Positions 1 through 4,975 of a DNA stretch of 8,228 nt are shown here, one piece after another (the stretch's first letter is position 1; each line of letters starts with the position of its first letter). The stretch comes from Sulfuricurvum sp. Lineage in GTDB: Bacteria > Campylobacterota > Campylobacteria > Campylobacterales > Sulfurimonadaceae. The notes under the pieces were generated by a model. It did no database searches. It saw only the letters and a list, made by a program, of their open reading frames with translations, and was not told where the DNA came from. The stretch spans positions 1 to 8,228 of the forward strand of contig JAGXHZ010000018.1 of assembly GCA_024635855.1 (NCBI GenBank). The letters are read 5' to 3'. The position numbers and the translations under genes were made by a program.

Positions 1-67
1 AATTCGCTACGTCGATACAGGTGTAAATGTACACATAGAAAATCGTCTTGAAGAACTTAAAAACTAA
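1..67 (+). CDS. plsX: PlsX (phosphate acyltransferase), C-terminal end only
   Basis: Only the last 21 codons are present; the reading frame starts at base 2 and ends with TAA at 65-67. The peptide ends in DTGVNVHIENRLEELKN, which resembles the C-terminal tail of PlsX, the peripheral membrane enzyme that makes acyl-phosphate from acyl-ACP for phospholipid synthesis. The call rests mostly on position: plsX directly precedes fabH in very many bacteria, including Campylobacterota, usually after rpmF. Only 24 nt separate its stop from the fabH start, and I see no terminator in the gap, so the two are probably cotranscribed. The fragment is too short to prove identity alone. Confidence 0.72.
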   Translation, partial: IRYVDTGVNVHIENRLEELKN

Positions 68-91
68 ACTAGCCTGACACAAAGGTACACC

Positions 92-1090
92 ATGTATGCA
101 GCCTTCCGCTCTATTGGAGCTTATGTCCCCACAAAAATTCTCTCCAATTCAGATCTTGAACGCATGGTCGATACAAGCGATGAGTGGATCTTTAAGCGAA
201 CTGGAATAAAAGAACGCCACATAGCAGCAGAAACTGAAACAACCAGTGATATGGGTGTCAATGCGGCAAAGCTTGCCATAGATCGAGCAGGTATCGATAA
301 AAGCGAAATCGACATGGTCATTTGTGCCACAATATCACCCGATTATTTTTGCATGCCCTCAACGGCTACAATTATTGCTGATAAACTGGGGCTTCAGAAA
401 ATAATGGCGTACGATATTTCTGCGGCATGTACCGGATTTGTTTATGCACTCAGTGTAGCCAAAGCATTTATCGAATCTGGAATGAAAAAAAATGTTCTTA
501 TTATCGGAGCTGAAAAACTTAGCTCAATAACCGACTATACCGATCGTGGAACGTGTATTCTTTTTGGTGACGGTGCAGGTGCTGCTATCATCAGTGCAAC
601 GGATGATAAATCTGGAGCAATTATTGACGTTCATACAGGATCTGATGGTGCCTATGCTGATCTATTGATGACTCCAAATGGAGGAAGCGGATCAGTCCAC
701 GATGAAGCAAATCGTGAAAAAGCGGGATGCTTTATGAAGATGAAAGGGAATGAAACGTTTAAAGTAGCTGTTCGTACTCTGACAAGCGATGTTGTAGCTA
801 TTTTAGAAGAAAATAGCATTGCCTCATCTGCTATCAAGCATTTCATTCCTCATCAAGCCAATTACCGTATTATCAAAGCGGTTGGCGATGCACTAAACCT
901 AGAAGAGGAACAAGTTGTCCTTACTGTCGAAAAATACGGTAATACCTCTGGCGCATCCATTCCAATGGCAATCAATGACATCTATGAATCAGGACGCCTT
1001 CAAGAAGGTGATTTGATGCTTCTTGATGCATTTGGCGGTGGTTTGACATGGGGAAGTGCCCTCGTCCCTTTTGCCGGAAAAGGTAAATAA
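92..1090 (+). CDS. fabH: Beta-ketoacyl-ACP synthase III (FabH)
   Basis: FabH (KAS III) starts type II fatty-acid synthesis by condensing acetyl-CoA with malonyl-ACP to acetoacetyl-ACP in the cytoplasm. The 332-residue protein has the normal family length and a thiolase fold. The Cys-His-Asn triad is visible: Cys113 in SAACTGF, His254 in PHQAN and Asn284 in YGNTSGAS. Also present are the N-terminal GAYVPTK and DTSDEWI blocks, the glycine loop FGDGAGA (158-164) and the C-terminal FGGGLTWG (314-321). ATG at 92 follows an AAAGG Shine-Dalgarno at 81-85 with normal spacing and gives the expected N-terminus. It sits immediately after plsX, a classic lipid cluster. No promoter is visible in the 24-nt gap, so expression probably comes from upstream. 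The triad is intact and nothing looks odd. Confidence 0.97.
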   Translation: MYAAFRSIGAYVPTKILSNSDLERMVDTSDEWIFKRTGIKERHIAAETETTSDMGVNAAKLAIDRAGIDKSEIDMVICATISPDYFCMPSTATIIADKLGLQKIMAYDISAACTGFVYALSVAKAFIESGMKKNVLIIGAEKLSSITDYTDRGTCILFGDGAGAAIISATDDKSGAIIDVHTGSDGAYADLLMTPNGGSGSVHDEANREKAGCFMKMKGNETFKVAVRTLTSDVVAILEENSIASSAIKHFIPHQANYRIIKAVGDALNLEEEQVVLTVEKYGNTSGASIPMAINDIYESGRLQEGDLMLLDAFGGGLTWGSALVPFAGKGK

Positions 1091-1099
1091 AGACTCTTT

Positions 1100-1108
1100 T
1101 GCTACAAT
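1100..1108 (+). promoter_or_regulatory. Extended -10 promoter of the HIT-family gene
   Basis: TGCTACAAT fits the extended -10 pattern TGnTAnAAT, ten bases after the fabH stop. No clear -35 box is visible, as is common in Campylobacterota. Transcription would begin near 1115, leaving a leader of about 20 nt that carries the GAAAAAGG ribosome site. It would let the HIT gene be expressed independently of fabH. Confidence 0.55.
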
Positions 1109-1136
1109 AAAAGACTTATTGAAAAAGGTCTTTTAT
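1107..1136 (+). promoter_or_regulatory. Inverted repeat covering the HIT gene start
   Basis: A perfect 9-bp inverted repeat, ATAAAAGAC (1107-1115) and GTCTTTTAT (1128-1136), encloses a 12-nt loop. The right arm includes the AT of the HIT start codon and the loop contains most of its Shine-Dalgarno. In an RNA reading through from fabH both arms exist and the start would be folded. In an RNA starting near 1115 the left arm is mostly missing. It may also act as a weak end signal for fabH, but no T-tract follows the stem. Confidence 0.4.
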
Positions 1137-1512
1137 GCTCTACTCAAATTCCCTCATTTACATCGAACTTCACGACAGTGAAATCCCTTGGCTTAAAATC
1201 TTTACCCATACACCCCACAAAGAATTTTCACAGTGTTCAAGCCCTGAAAAAGAGATGATTTGGAACTGTTTGGATTTTATCGAAAAAGAGATGTTAGAGT
1301 ATTTCAAACCGGATAAAATCAATATAGCTTCGTTTGGCAACATGTGTCCGAGGGTTCATTGGCATATAATGGCACGTTTTAGCGATGACAGCTATTTTCC
1401 GGAACCAATATGGGGAGTTAAACAAAGAGAGGGAAGTATTAAAATAGCTCCAATGGAGCCATTTTTAAAAGAATTAAAGATCAAGCTGGATTCCCAAACA
1501 AGTTGGGAATGA
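1135..1512 (+). CDS. HIT-family protein (probable nucleotidyl hydrolase)
   Basis: This 125-residue protein belongs to the histidine-triad superfamily, whose cytoplasmic members hydrolyse dinucleoside polyphosphates or nucleotide conjugates. The signature block is FGNMCPRVHWHIMARF (67-82) followed by FPEPIWG (88-94). This matches the proteobacterial subgroup with NMxPQ-hHxHhhAR and PxPVWG, in which the first His of the classic HxHxH triad is replaced; here it is Arg73, with His75 and His77 retained. His77 is the expected nucleophile. ATG 1135 has AAAAAGG at 1122-1128. The gene has its own extended -10 just after fabH and converges on the helicase gene 8 nt away. Its last eight codons and stop lie in a palindromic repeat. 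The substrate cannot be read from sequence; diadenosine tetraphosphate hydrolase is the usual guess. Confidence 0.85.
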   Translation: MLYSNSLIYIELHDSEIPWLKIFTHTPHKEFSQCSSPEKEMIWNCLDFIEKEMLEYFKPDKINIASFGNMCPRVHWHIMARFSDDSYFPEPIWGVKQREGSIKIAPMEPFLKELKIKLDSQTSWE

Positions 1513-1515
1513 CAG
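1486..1515. repeat. REP-like palindrome (CTGGATTCCC...GGGAATGACAG)
   Basis: The perfect 8-bp arms ATTCCCAA (1490-1497) and TTGGGAAT (1503-1510) flank a 5-nt loop. Outer CTG (1486-1488) and CAG (1513-1515) extend the stem past a small mismatch. The layout CTGGATTCCC-n-GGGAATGAC is that of a palindromic repeat dispersed in many proteobacterial genomes and recalls the neisserial dRS3 ATTCCC/GGGAAT core; that link is from memory, not a search. It lies between two convergent genes and supplies the last codons and TGA of the HIT gene. With no T-tract it is not a canonical terminator, though it could block 3' exonucleases for either mRNA. Confidence 0.6.
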
Positions 1516-1520
1516 GTAAG

Positions 1521-3173
1521 TTAACTTCTTGGTCTGCTATCTGAACGATTTTGACCGCTAAAGCTGCGTGAACGATCTCCACGTTCACCGCCGGCAGAAC
1601 TGCGCTCTCCGCCGCCGCTAGCATTGCGATCGTTGTTACCACGATATCCGCCACCAGAAGAACTACGCTCTCCGCCGCTGCTAGCATTACGGTCATTATT
1701 ACCACGGTATCCGCCGCCGCTTCCGCCACGATTGTTGTTACCACGGTATCCACCGCCGCCAGGACGACGATTACCGCCACCGCTTCCGCCACGACTCTCG
1801 AGATTACTCAAGATTTTATCCAAACGCTCTGCTGCAATACCAATTTGATTTGGTCCTTGAACGGTGTTGCGCTCCATAAGAACGGAAATAAGTTTATACG
1901 CGATTTGCTCTTGGTCGAAATCTTGCTTGAGTGCATCTAAAACTTTATGTGCTTCATCATAAATATGCTGTTTTTCAATCTCTGCAAGAAGACGATTCAC
2001 TTGAGAGTTTTTAACATCCATTTTACTTGGGATATATGCATGCTCCATAGTAGTTCCTACTTTTGCACGGATACGCTGAAGTTCTTTGAACTCAAGCGGT
2101 GTTACCAAAGTAATCGCCACCCCTTTTTTACCCGCACGTCCTGTACGACCGATACGGTGAACATAACTCTCAGGATCAAAAGGAATATGGTAGTTAAATA
2201 CGTGAGTAATGCCATCAATGTGCAAACCGCGAGCTGCTACGTCGGTTGCAATCAATACATCGAAAGCATCGGATTTAACACCCTTGATAACACTTTCGCG
2301 CTGACGTTGCTCCATATCTCCATGAAGTCCTTTAGCCGAATAACCTGCTGCTGACAATACATTTGAAAGACGATCAACTTCTTTTTTCGTACGGCAGAAA
2401 ACAACGGTTTTTTTAGCATCTTCAGCATCCATCAAACGGATAATGGCATCATCACGCTCAGATTCTTCGATAACATAATACTGCTGTGTAATATCCGTAT
2501 TGGTCGTTTCAGATTTTGTGATAGACGCAAAAAATGGATTTACCAAGATACGCTCTGCAAGTTGTTTGATTGGCTGTGGCATCGTTGCTGAAAACAACAA
2601 TGTTTGACGCTCAGTTGGAAGATAACTGAAAATTTCATTAATATCATCCAAAAAGCCCATATCAAGCATTTCATCCGCTTCATCCAGAATAACCGTTGAA
2701 GGAGAAAAGCCTTTTAGCATATCACGGCTAAGCATATCCAATAAACGTCCTGGAGTTGCAATGATTACTTGCGCACCGCGATCGATCAAATCCAATTGAC
2801 GATTGTACGAACTACCACCATAAATAGTAACCGTACGAGCACCAAGATGCTTACCGTATTTGAAAATCTCATCACTTACTTGGTTCGCAAGTTCACGCGT
2901 TGGAGTGATGATAAGGATTTCGATACCACCCTTTAAATGCATTTTATTAAGTGCTGGAAGTCCAAATGCTGCTGTTTTACCCGTACCGGTGTGAGCTTGA
3001 CCAACAACGTCGCGCCCTTCCATAATTACAGGGATTACCATTGACTGGATTGGACTAGGATTTTTAAAACCTGCATATTCGATGCTTTGCATAATCTCTT
3101 TACGAAGACCGAAATCAGCAAATGTTGGAAGATCTTGATCGACTACTACGAGTTCTGTTTCTACGTTGTTCAT
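1521..3173 (-). CDS. DEAD-box ATP-dependent RNA helicase, RGG/GYRGNN tail
   Basis: The 550-residue protein unwinds RNA duplexes with ATP, in cold-shock, ribosome-assembly or decay roles typical of DeaD/RhlE-type enzymes. All core motifs are intact: Q motif with F/PSPIQ near 36-43, Walker A AHTGTGKT (60-67), PTRELANQ (91-98), TPGRLLD (140-146), DEAD (164-167), SAT (195-197), VVFCRTK (257-263), ATDVAARGLHI (309-319) and HRIGRTGRAG (339-348). After a helical linker, residues 461-550 are low-complexity Gly/Arg/Asn/Ser with repeated GGYRGNN units, probably an unstructured RNA-binding tail. The start ATG has AAAAGG at 3186-3181, spacing 7. It is monocistronic as far as seen, convergent with the HIT gene, and has a structured leader of about 225 nt that suggests regulation. 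Which DEAD subfamily (DeaD/CsdA, RhlE or Helicobacter RhpA-like) is not settled, so I give no symbol. Confidence 0.96.
   Translation of the reverse strand: MNNVETELVVVDQDLPTFADFGLRKEIMQSIEYAGFKNPSPIQSMVIPVIMEGRDVVGQAHTGTGKTAAFGLPALNKMHLKGGIEILIITPTRELANQVSDEIFKYGKHLGARTVTIYGGSSYNRQLDLIDRGAQVIIATPGRLLDMLSRDMLKGFSPSTVILDEADEMLDMGFLDDINEIFSYLPTERQTLLFSATMPQPIKQLAERILVNPFFASITKSETTNTDITQQYYVIEESERDDAIIRLMDAEDAKKTVVFCRTKKEVDRLSNVLSAAGYSAKGLHGDMEQRQRESVIKGVKSDAFDVLIATDVAARGLHIDGITHVFNYHIPFDPESYVHRIGRTGRAGKKGVAITLVTPLEFKELQRIRAKVGTTMEHAYIPSKMDVKNSQVNRLLAEIEKQHIYDEAHKVLDALKQDFDQEQIAYKLISVLMERNTVQGPNQIGIAAERLDKILSNLESRGGSGGGNRRPGGGGYRGNNNRGGSGGGYRGNNDRNASSGGERSSSGGGYRGNNDRNASGGGERSSAGGERGDRSRSFSGQNRSDSRPRS
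1596..1760 (-). repeat. 63-bp tandem repeat coding the helicase tail
   Basis: Two diverged copies with a 63-bp period run from about 1596 to 1721. Landmarks are AGAACT at 1596 and 1659, GCTAGCATT at 1617 and 1680, and TACCACG at 1637 and 1700. A shorter third copy has TACCACG at 1739, 39 bp further on. The 63 bp equal 21 codons, so copy-number changes stay in frame and only alter the length of the GGYRGNN-containing tail. Confidence 0.75.
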
Positions 3174-3177
3174 ATTT

Positions 3178-3258
3178 CTACCTTTTGTATGTACGCCGCG
3201 CCAACAAAAAAAGGAATCCGTTTTTCACTAAAGCGAAAATATTTCCTAAAAAGCCCAT
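3178..3258 (-). CDS. Possible 26-aa hydrophobic upstream ORF
   Basis: From ATG 3258 to TAG 3178, 26 codons run MGFLGNIFALVKNG, then a Phe/Leu-rich run coded over the T-tract, then a basic end ARRTYKR. The stop lies 4 nt before the helicase ATG, and the helicase Shine-Dalgarno overlaps its last codons, an arrangement suited to translational coupling. The profile (hydrophobic core, basic C-terminus) fits a tiny membrane peptide. No Shine-Dalgarno precedes its ATG, so it may not be translated. E. coli deaD is also preceded by a short ORF, yrbN, of similar size by my recollection, but I see no sequence similarity. It may be a chance frame. Confidence 0.28.
   Translation of the reverse strand: MGFLGNIFALVKNGFLFLLARRTYKR
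3206..3247 (-). terminator. Terminator-like hairpin in the helicase leader
   Basis: Read on the minus strand, the outer stem AGGAA (3247-3243) pairs with TTCCT (3216-3212). After an internal loop, the inner stem TTTTCGC (3239-3233) pairs with GTGAAAA (3228-3222), including one G-U pair, around a TTTA loop. Seven T's follow at 3212-3206, the first of them being the last stem base. On the opposite strand the G-U pair becomes an A-C mismatch, so the fold favours minus-strand RNA. Placed about 30 nt before the helicase ATG, it could act as an attenuator or end a small RNA. The split stem makes it only moderately strong. Confidence 0.5.
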
Positions 3259-3283
3259 GTTGCTATGCTGTGTGACGATGACG

Positions 3284-3337
3284 TTAAATATTGTCCTCTT
3301 GGACGACAAATTTTCGAAAGATTGCTCTCTCTACCAT
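3284..3337 (-). CDS. Possible 17-aa leader peptide
   Basis: ATG 3337 to TAA 3284 encodes MVERAIFRKFVVQEDNI. An AAGG Shine-Dalgarno at 3349-3346 has 8-nt spacing, acceptable for initiation. That AAGG is fully paired within the 3' arm of the leader hairpin at 3388-3342, so opening of the hairpin would be needed for translation. I see no run of regulatory codons as in amino-acid attenuators. Function unknown; it may be a chance frame. Confidence 0.3.
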   Translation of the reverse strand: MVERAIFRKFVVQEDNI

Positions 3338-3341
3338 GGAA

Positions 3342-3388
3342 GGTACCTTAGTAAAGTTTTAGTATTTATAAAGCTTTACGAAGGCACC
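3342..3388 (-). promoter_or_regulatory. 47-nt near-perfect hairpin at the 5' end of the helicase leader
   Basis: On the minus-strand RNA, GGUGCCUU (3388-3381) pairs with AAGGUACC (3349-3342), including one G-U. Then GUAAAG (3379-3374) pairs with CUUUAC (3356-3351), and UAAA with UUUA close a 7-nt loop. Only two mismatches (3380/3350 and 3373/3357) interrupt the 20-nt arms. The + strand has an A-C mismatch where the minus strand has G-U, which points to a minus-strand RNA element. It starts about 10 nt after the predicted start site and hides an AAGG Shine-Dalgarno. No T-tract follows, so it is not a terminator. A role as 5' stabiliser, thermosensor or protein site is possible. Confidence 0.6.
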
Positions 3389-3404
3389 CAAAAATTTCGA
3401 GCGA

Positions 3405-3439
3405 ATTATAACTTATATAAGCATAATTACTCCTGACAA
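3405..3439 (-). promoter_or_regulatory. Promoter of the helicase leader
   Basis: On the minus strand a perfect TATAAT lies at 3410-3405, predicting a start near 3398. A second possible -10, TATAAG at 3417-3412, sits 16 nt after a TTGTCA -35-like hexamer (3439-3434). Either would produce the structured leader. The DNA around them is very AT-rich. Confidence 0.55.
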
Positions 3440-3453
3440 ACCCACTGTAATAA

Positions 3454-3476
3454 AAGCTAAAGTTAATCTTTAGTTT
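3454..3476. repeat. Dyad between the divergent promoters
   Basis: CTAAAG (3457-3462) and CTTTAG (3468-3473) form a perfect inverted repeat around TTAAT, extended by AA/TT and a G-T pair to 3454-3476. It lies between the helicase promoter and the small-protein promoter, a position suited to an operator. In AT-rich DNA such a dyad can also arise by chance. Confidence 0.3.
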
Positions 3477-3520
3477 CAAAATGTTTAATTTTCGGACTAT
3501 TTCATTTAAACTTCAGAGAT

Positions 3521-3526
3521 TATACT
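3521..3526 (+). promoter_or_regulatory. -10 box of the 67-aa protein gene
   Basis: TATACT lies 27 nt before the start codon and predicts a leader of about 20 nt carrying the CGGAGAAAG ribosome site. No good -35 box is visible. If this is the promoter, the in-frame upstream ATG at 3481 lies outside the transcript. Confidence 0.4.
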
Positions 3527-3552
3527 TCCAAAAATTATTTCGGAGAAAGACT

Positions 3553-3756
3553 ATGTTTAACGTACGTATGGAAAAAGAGTGTGGCTGTTTTAAACGAAGC
3601 GGGATGCCCTCAGTTAAAAGTTTTGATAATAAAGATGACGCATTGTCAGAAGCCGGAGAATGGGCGGAAGAGATGAATAATACTTTTTGTCACAAACACA
3701 AATTTAATGTTGTAGAAGAAGGAACCGACCTTATTATCAAAGTAGAGATGAATTAA
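3553..3756 (+). CDS. Small Cys/His-containing protein, unknown function (67 aa)
   Basis: I do not recognise this family with certainty. The start is set by ATG 3553, preceded by CGGAGAAAG (GGAG at 3542-3545, 7-nt spacing). An in-frame ATG at 3481 is rejected because it has no ribosome site and lies upstream of the predicted promoter. The 67-residue protein is soluble and acidic/lysine-rich, with no signal peptide or membrane segment. Cys10 and Cys12 (KECGCF) and Cys46-His47-x-His49 (FCHKHKF) form two clusters that could bind a metal such as zinc or be redox-active. Between them is a helix-like acidic stretch (25-42), and the end is a beta-like VVEEGTDLIIKVEM. It is transcribed divergently from the helicase and ends in a strong terminator, so it is a single-gene unit. 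Its clean expression signals argue for a real gene. Confidence 0.75.
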   Translation: MFNVRMEKECGCFKRSGMPSVKSFDNKDDALSEAGEWAEEMNNTFCHKHKFNVVEEGTDLIIKVEMN

Positions 3757-3785
3757 AACTGCTGAGGCTTAAGCCTCACAGTTTT
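3755..3785. terminator. Bidirectional terminator between convergent genes
   Basis: A perfect palindrome TGAGGCTTAAGCCTCA (3763-3778) is extended by AAAACTG (3755-3761) pairing with CAGTTTT (3779-3785), with C3762 bulged. The result is a 15-bp GC-capped stem with T-rich tails in both directions. It ends the small-protein gene, overlapping its TAA, and the cytochrome gene, whose TGA is at 3778-3776 inside the stem. Confidence 0.88.
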
Positions 3786-4963
3786 AAATTTAGCTTCTTA
3801 ATCACCATTTTCTTCGACCAAATAGGGTCTTTTAATTCTAGCATTTCTCGTACTTCGTCATTAACCAATCGATAGGAAACAACAATCATTACTTGATCGG
3901 AATTCGCAACCAGCGGTAATGAAAATGATTTAGAGCTTTCTGCCGGTATTGAAATATTTTGAACTGTTTTTACCGCTAAATGAGGTACCGTAGGCTTACC
4001 TCGCTTACTCACATAGTTTGACGTCAATGAAAGAGTTTTTGTTTGAATAACTTGTTGACCATTCATATAGTTGGCTTCAATCAAAATTTCTCTCGCACCA
4101 AAACCGTTTGGAAGCGCATGAGGCTGAGGATTTGTCAGTTTTACCTCTAATGTATTCGATGTTTTTCGAACATCAACACCCAATGCTCCCTGCCACATAT
4201 TTTCGGTATGTGCTCCTTTGAATCCATGCGAACGTATCATACGTTTATGCTGTTGCCCATTTGCATTACGCAAAGTTGCTGCAACTCCCTCAACGCGTGG
4301 TCCCATATGACAATCAACACATTTTTTTCCGCCGCTTTTAAAATCGGTTTTCATGTTTGTAAAGCGATGCCCTTCTTTCGACGTATCATTCGCATGGCAC
4401 ACAAAACAAAGCTGATCAGGATTAGTACTCATAAACTCACGGGGTTCAACTTTATGATAGGGCGATTTAGCATCATCATACGGTCCACTCATAATACCTG
4501 ATTTCATCCACGTTACCCGCTCCATACCTCGCTTATTTTCAGGCAATCCATCATGGATTTGATCAATATTATGGCAAACAACACAATTGATTCCCTCAGA
4601 AATGGTATCGCTTCCAAGCGCTTTATCCACATTAGTATGTCCAGTGGCCTTGAGAGAAGCAAGCGCTTCATATTCAGCACTGGTTTTGGTCACAGAAATA
4701 CGAGGATTATGACACGTTGCACACTCAACTTTCAAACTTCCAACAGAGGTATGCGTTTTTCGAGAAATATAATCGATGGTTTTTTGAAAATACTCATCAT
4801 TCTCGTAGTGAGATTTACTGTGCCATGAATCATCCCATTGATTCACTATATGATTATGACATGCTCTGCATTTGTCAGAGTTTTTAAACTTATCGCCAAC
4901 AGCAACCACTTCAGCTGCATGCATCCAGACACTCATCAATCCTACTATAAAAAACCAACGCAT
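3776..4963 (-). CDS. Secreted pentaheme c-type cytochrome (cytochrome c554-like)
   Basis: The protein carries five CXXCH heme sites (numbered from ATG 4966): CRACH 33-37, CATCH 82-86, CVVCH 128-132, CFVCH 187-191 and CVDCH 216-220. Extra histidines (SWHSKSH 47-53, H171, H200, RSHGFKGAH 245-253) are candidate distal ligands. An N-terminal signal MRWFFIVGLMSVWMHAAE sends it to the periplasm. The last 140 residues have no heme sites and look beta-rich. The pattern resembles the cytochrome c554/multiheme family, so electron transfer is likely, but the partner is unknown. Two adjacent ATGs exist (4966 and 4963). AAGGGG lies only 2 nt before the first and 5 nt before the second, so I prefer 4963 (395 aa). 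It is 12 nt downstream of argF, apparently in its operon. Confidence 0.88.
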   Translation of the reverse strand: MRWFFIVGLMSVWMHAAEVVAVGDKFKNSDKCRACHNHIVNQWDDSWHSKSHYENDEYFQKTIDYISRKTHTSVGSLKVECATCHNPRISVTKTSAEYEALASLKATGHTNVDKALGSDTISEGINCVVCHNIDQIHDGLPENKRGMERVTWMKSGIMSGPYDDAKSPYHKVEPREFMSTNPDQLCFVCHANDTSKEGHRFTNMKTDFKSGGKKCVDCHMGPRVEGVAATLRNANGQQHKRMIRSHGFKGAHTENMWQGALGVDVRKTSNTLEVKLTNPQPHALPNGFGAREILIEANYMNGQQVIQTKTLSLTSNYVSKRGKPTVPHLAVKTVQNISIPAESSKSFSLPLVANSDQVMIVVSYRLVNDEVREMLELKDPIWSKKMVIKKLNLKL

Positions 4964-4975
4964 CATAACCCCTTT

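Larger units (their letters stand above)
3174..3398 (-). promoter_or_regulatory. Long structured 5' leader of the helicase mRNA
   Basis: This non-coding stretch of more than 200 nt lies between the predicted helicase start site (near 3398) and its ATG at 3173. It contains in order a large 5' hairpin, a 17-codon ORF, a small GTCC/GGAC hairpin with AAGA loop (3304-3293), and a terminator-like hairpin with seven T's overlapped by a 26-codon ORF. Such leaders are known for cold-shock helicases such as Escherichia coli deaD. The same transcript would give an RNA of about 190 nt if it ended at the T-tract. I recognise no known riboswitch class or housekeeping RNA (6S, SRP or tmRNA signatures not seen). 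Confidence 0.5.

Noticed and set aside
1369..1385. TGGCACG resembling a sigma-54 -24 element.
   Set aside because: There is no TTGCW element at the required spacing, and it lies inside the HIT coding sequence at the codons after the HxH motif.
1481..1792. Open frame on the minus strand ending in VIPNLFGNPA, rich in Ala/Val.
   Set aside because: It is a frame-shifted reading of the helicase's repetitive tail that runs on into the REP-like palindrome. It has low complexity and no ribosome site.
1624..1848. Pro/Arg/Leu-rich open frame on the + strand.
   Set aside because: It is antisense to the Gly-rich helicase tail. The proline richness is simply the complement of GGN codons.
3342..3388. Possibility that the long hairpin is an integron attC site or a terminator.
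   Set aside because: No GTTRRRY-type core, integrase or cassette array is present, and no T-tract follows on either strand.
3204..3398. Possibility that the helicase leader is 6S, SRP or tmRNA.
   Set aside because: The ends do not form the closing stem of 6S, the SRP apical motif and tmRNA tRNA-like ends are missing, and independent local hairpins dominate.
3087..3436. Open frames on the + strand across the helicase start and its leader (3087-3275, 3122-3436).
   Set aside because: They are antisense to the helicase N-terminus and leader, with no ribosome sites and no recognisable domain.
3481..3552. N-terminal extension of the 67-aa protein from ATG 3481.
   Set aside because: There is no Shine-Dalgarno at 3481, the predicted -10 lies downstream at 3521, and ATG 3553 has a strong GGAG site.
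4208..4828. Two + strand open frames (4208-4501 and 4553-4828).
   Set aside because: They lie antisense within the cytochrome gene, have no ribosome sites and give implausible proteins. The minus-strand frame has five CXXCH motifs and a signal peptide.
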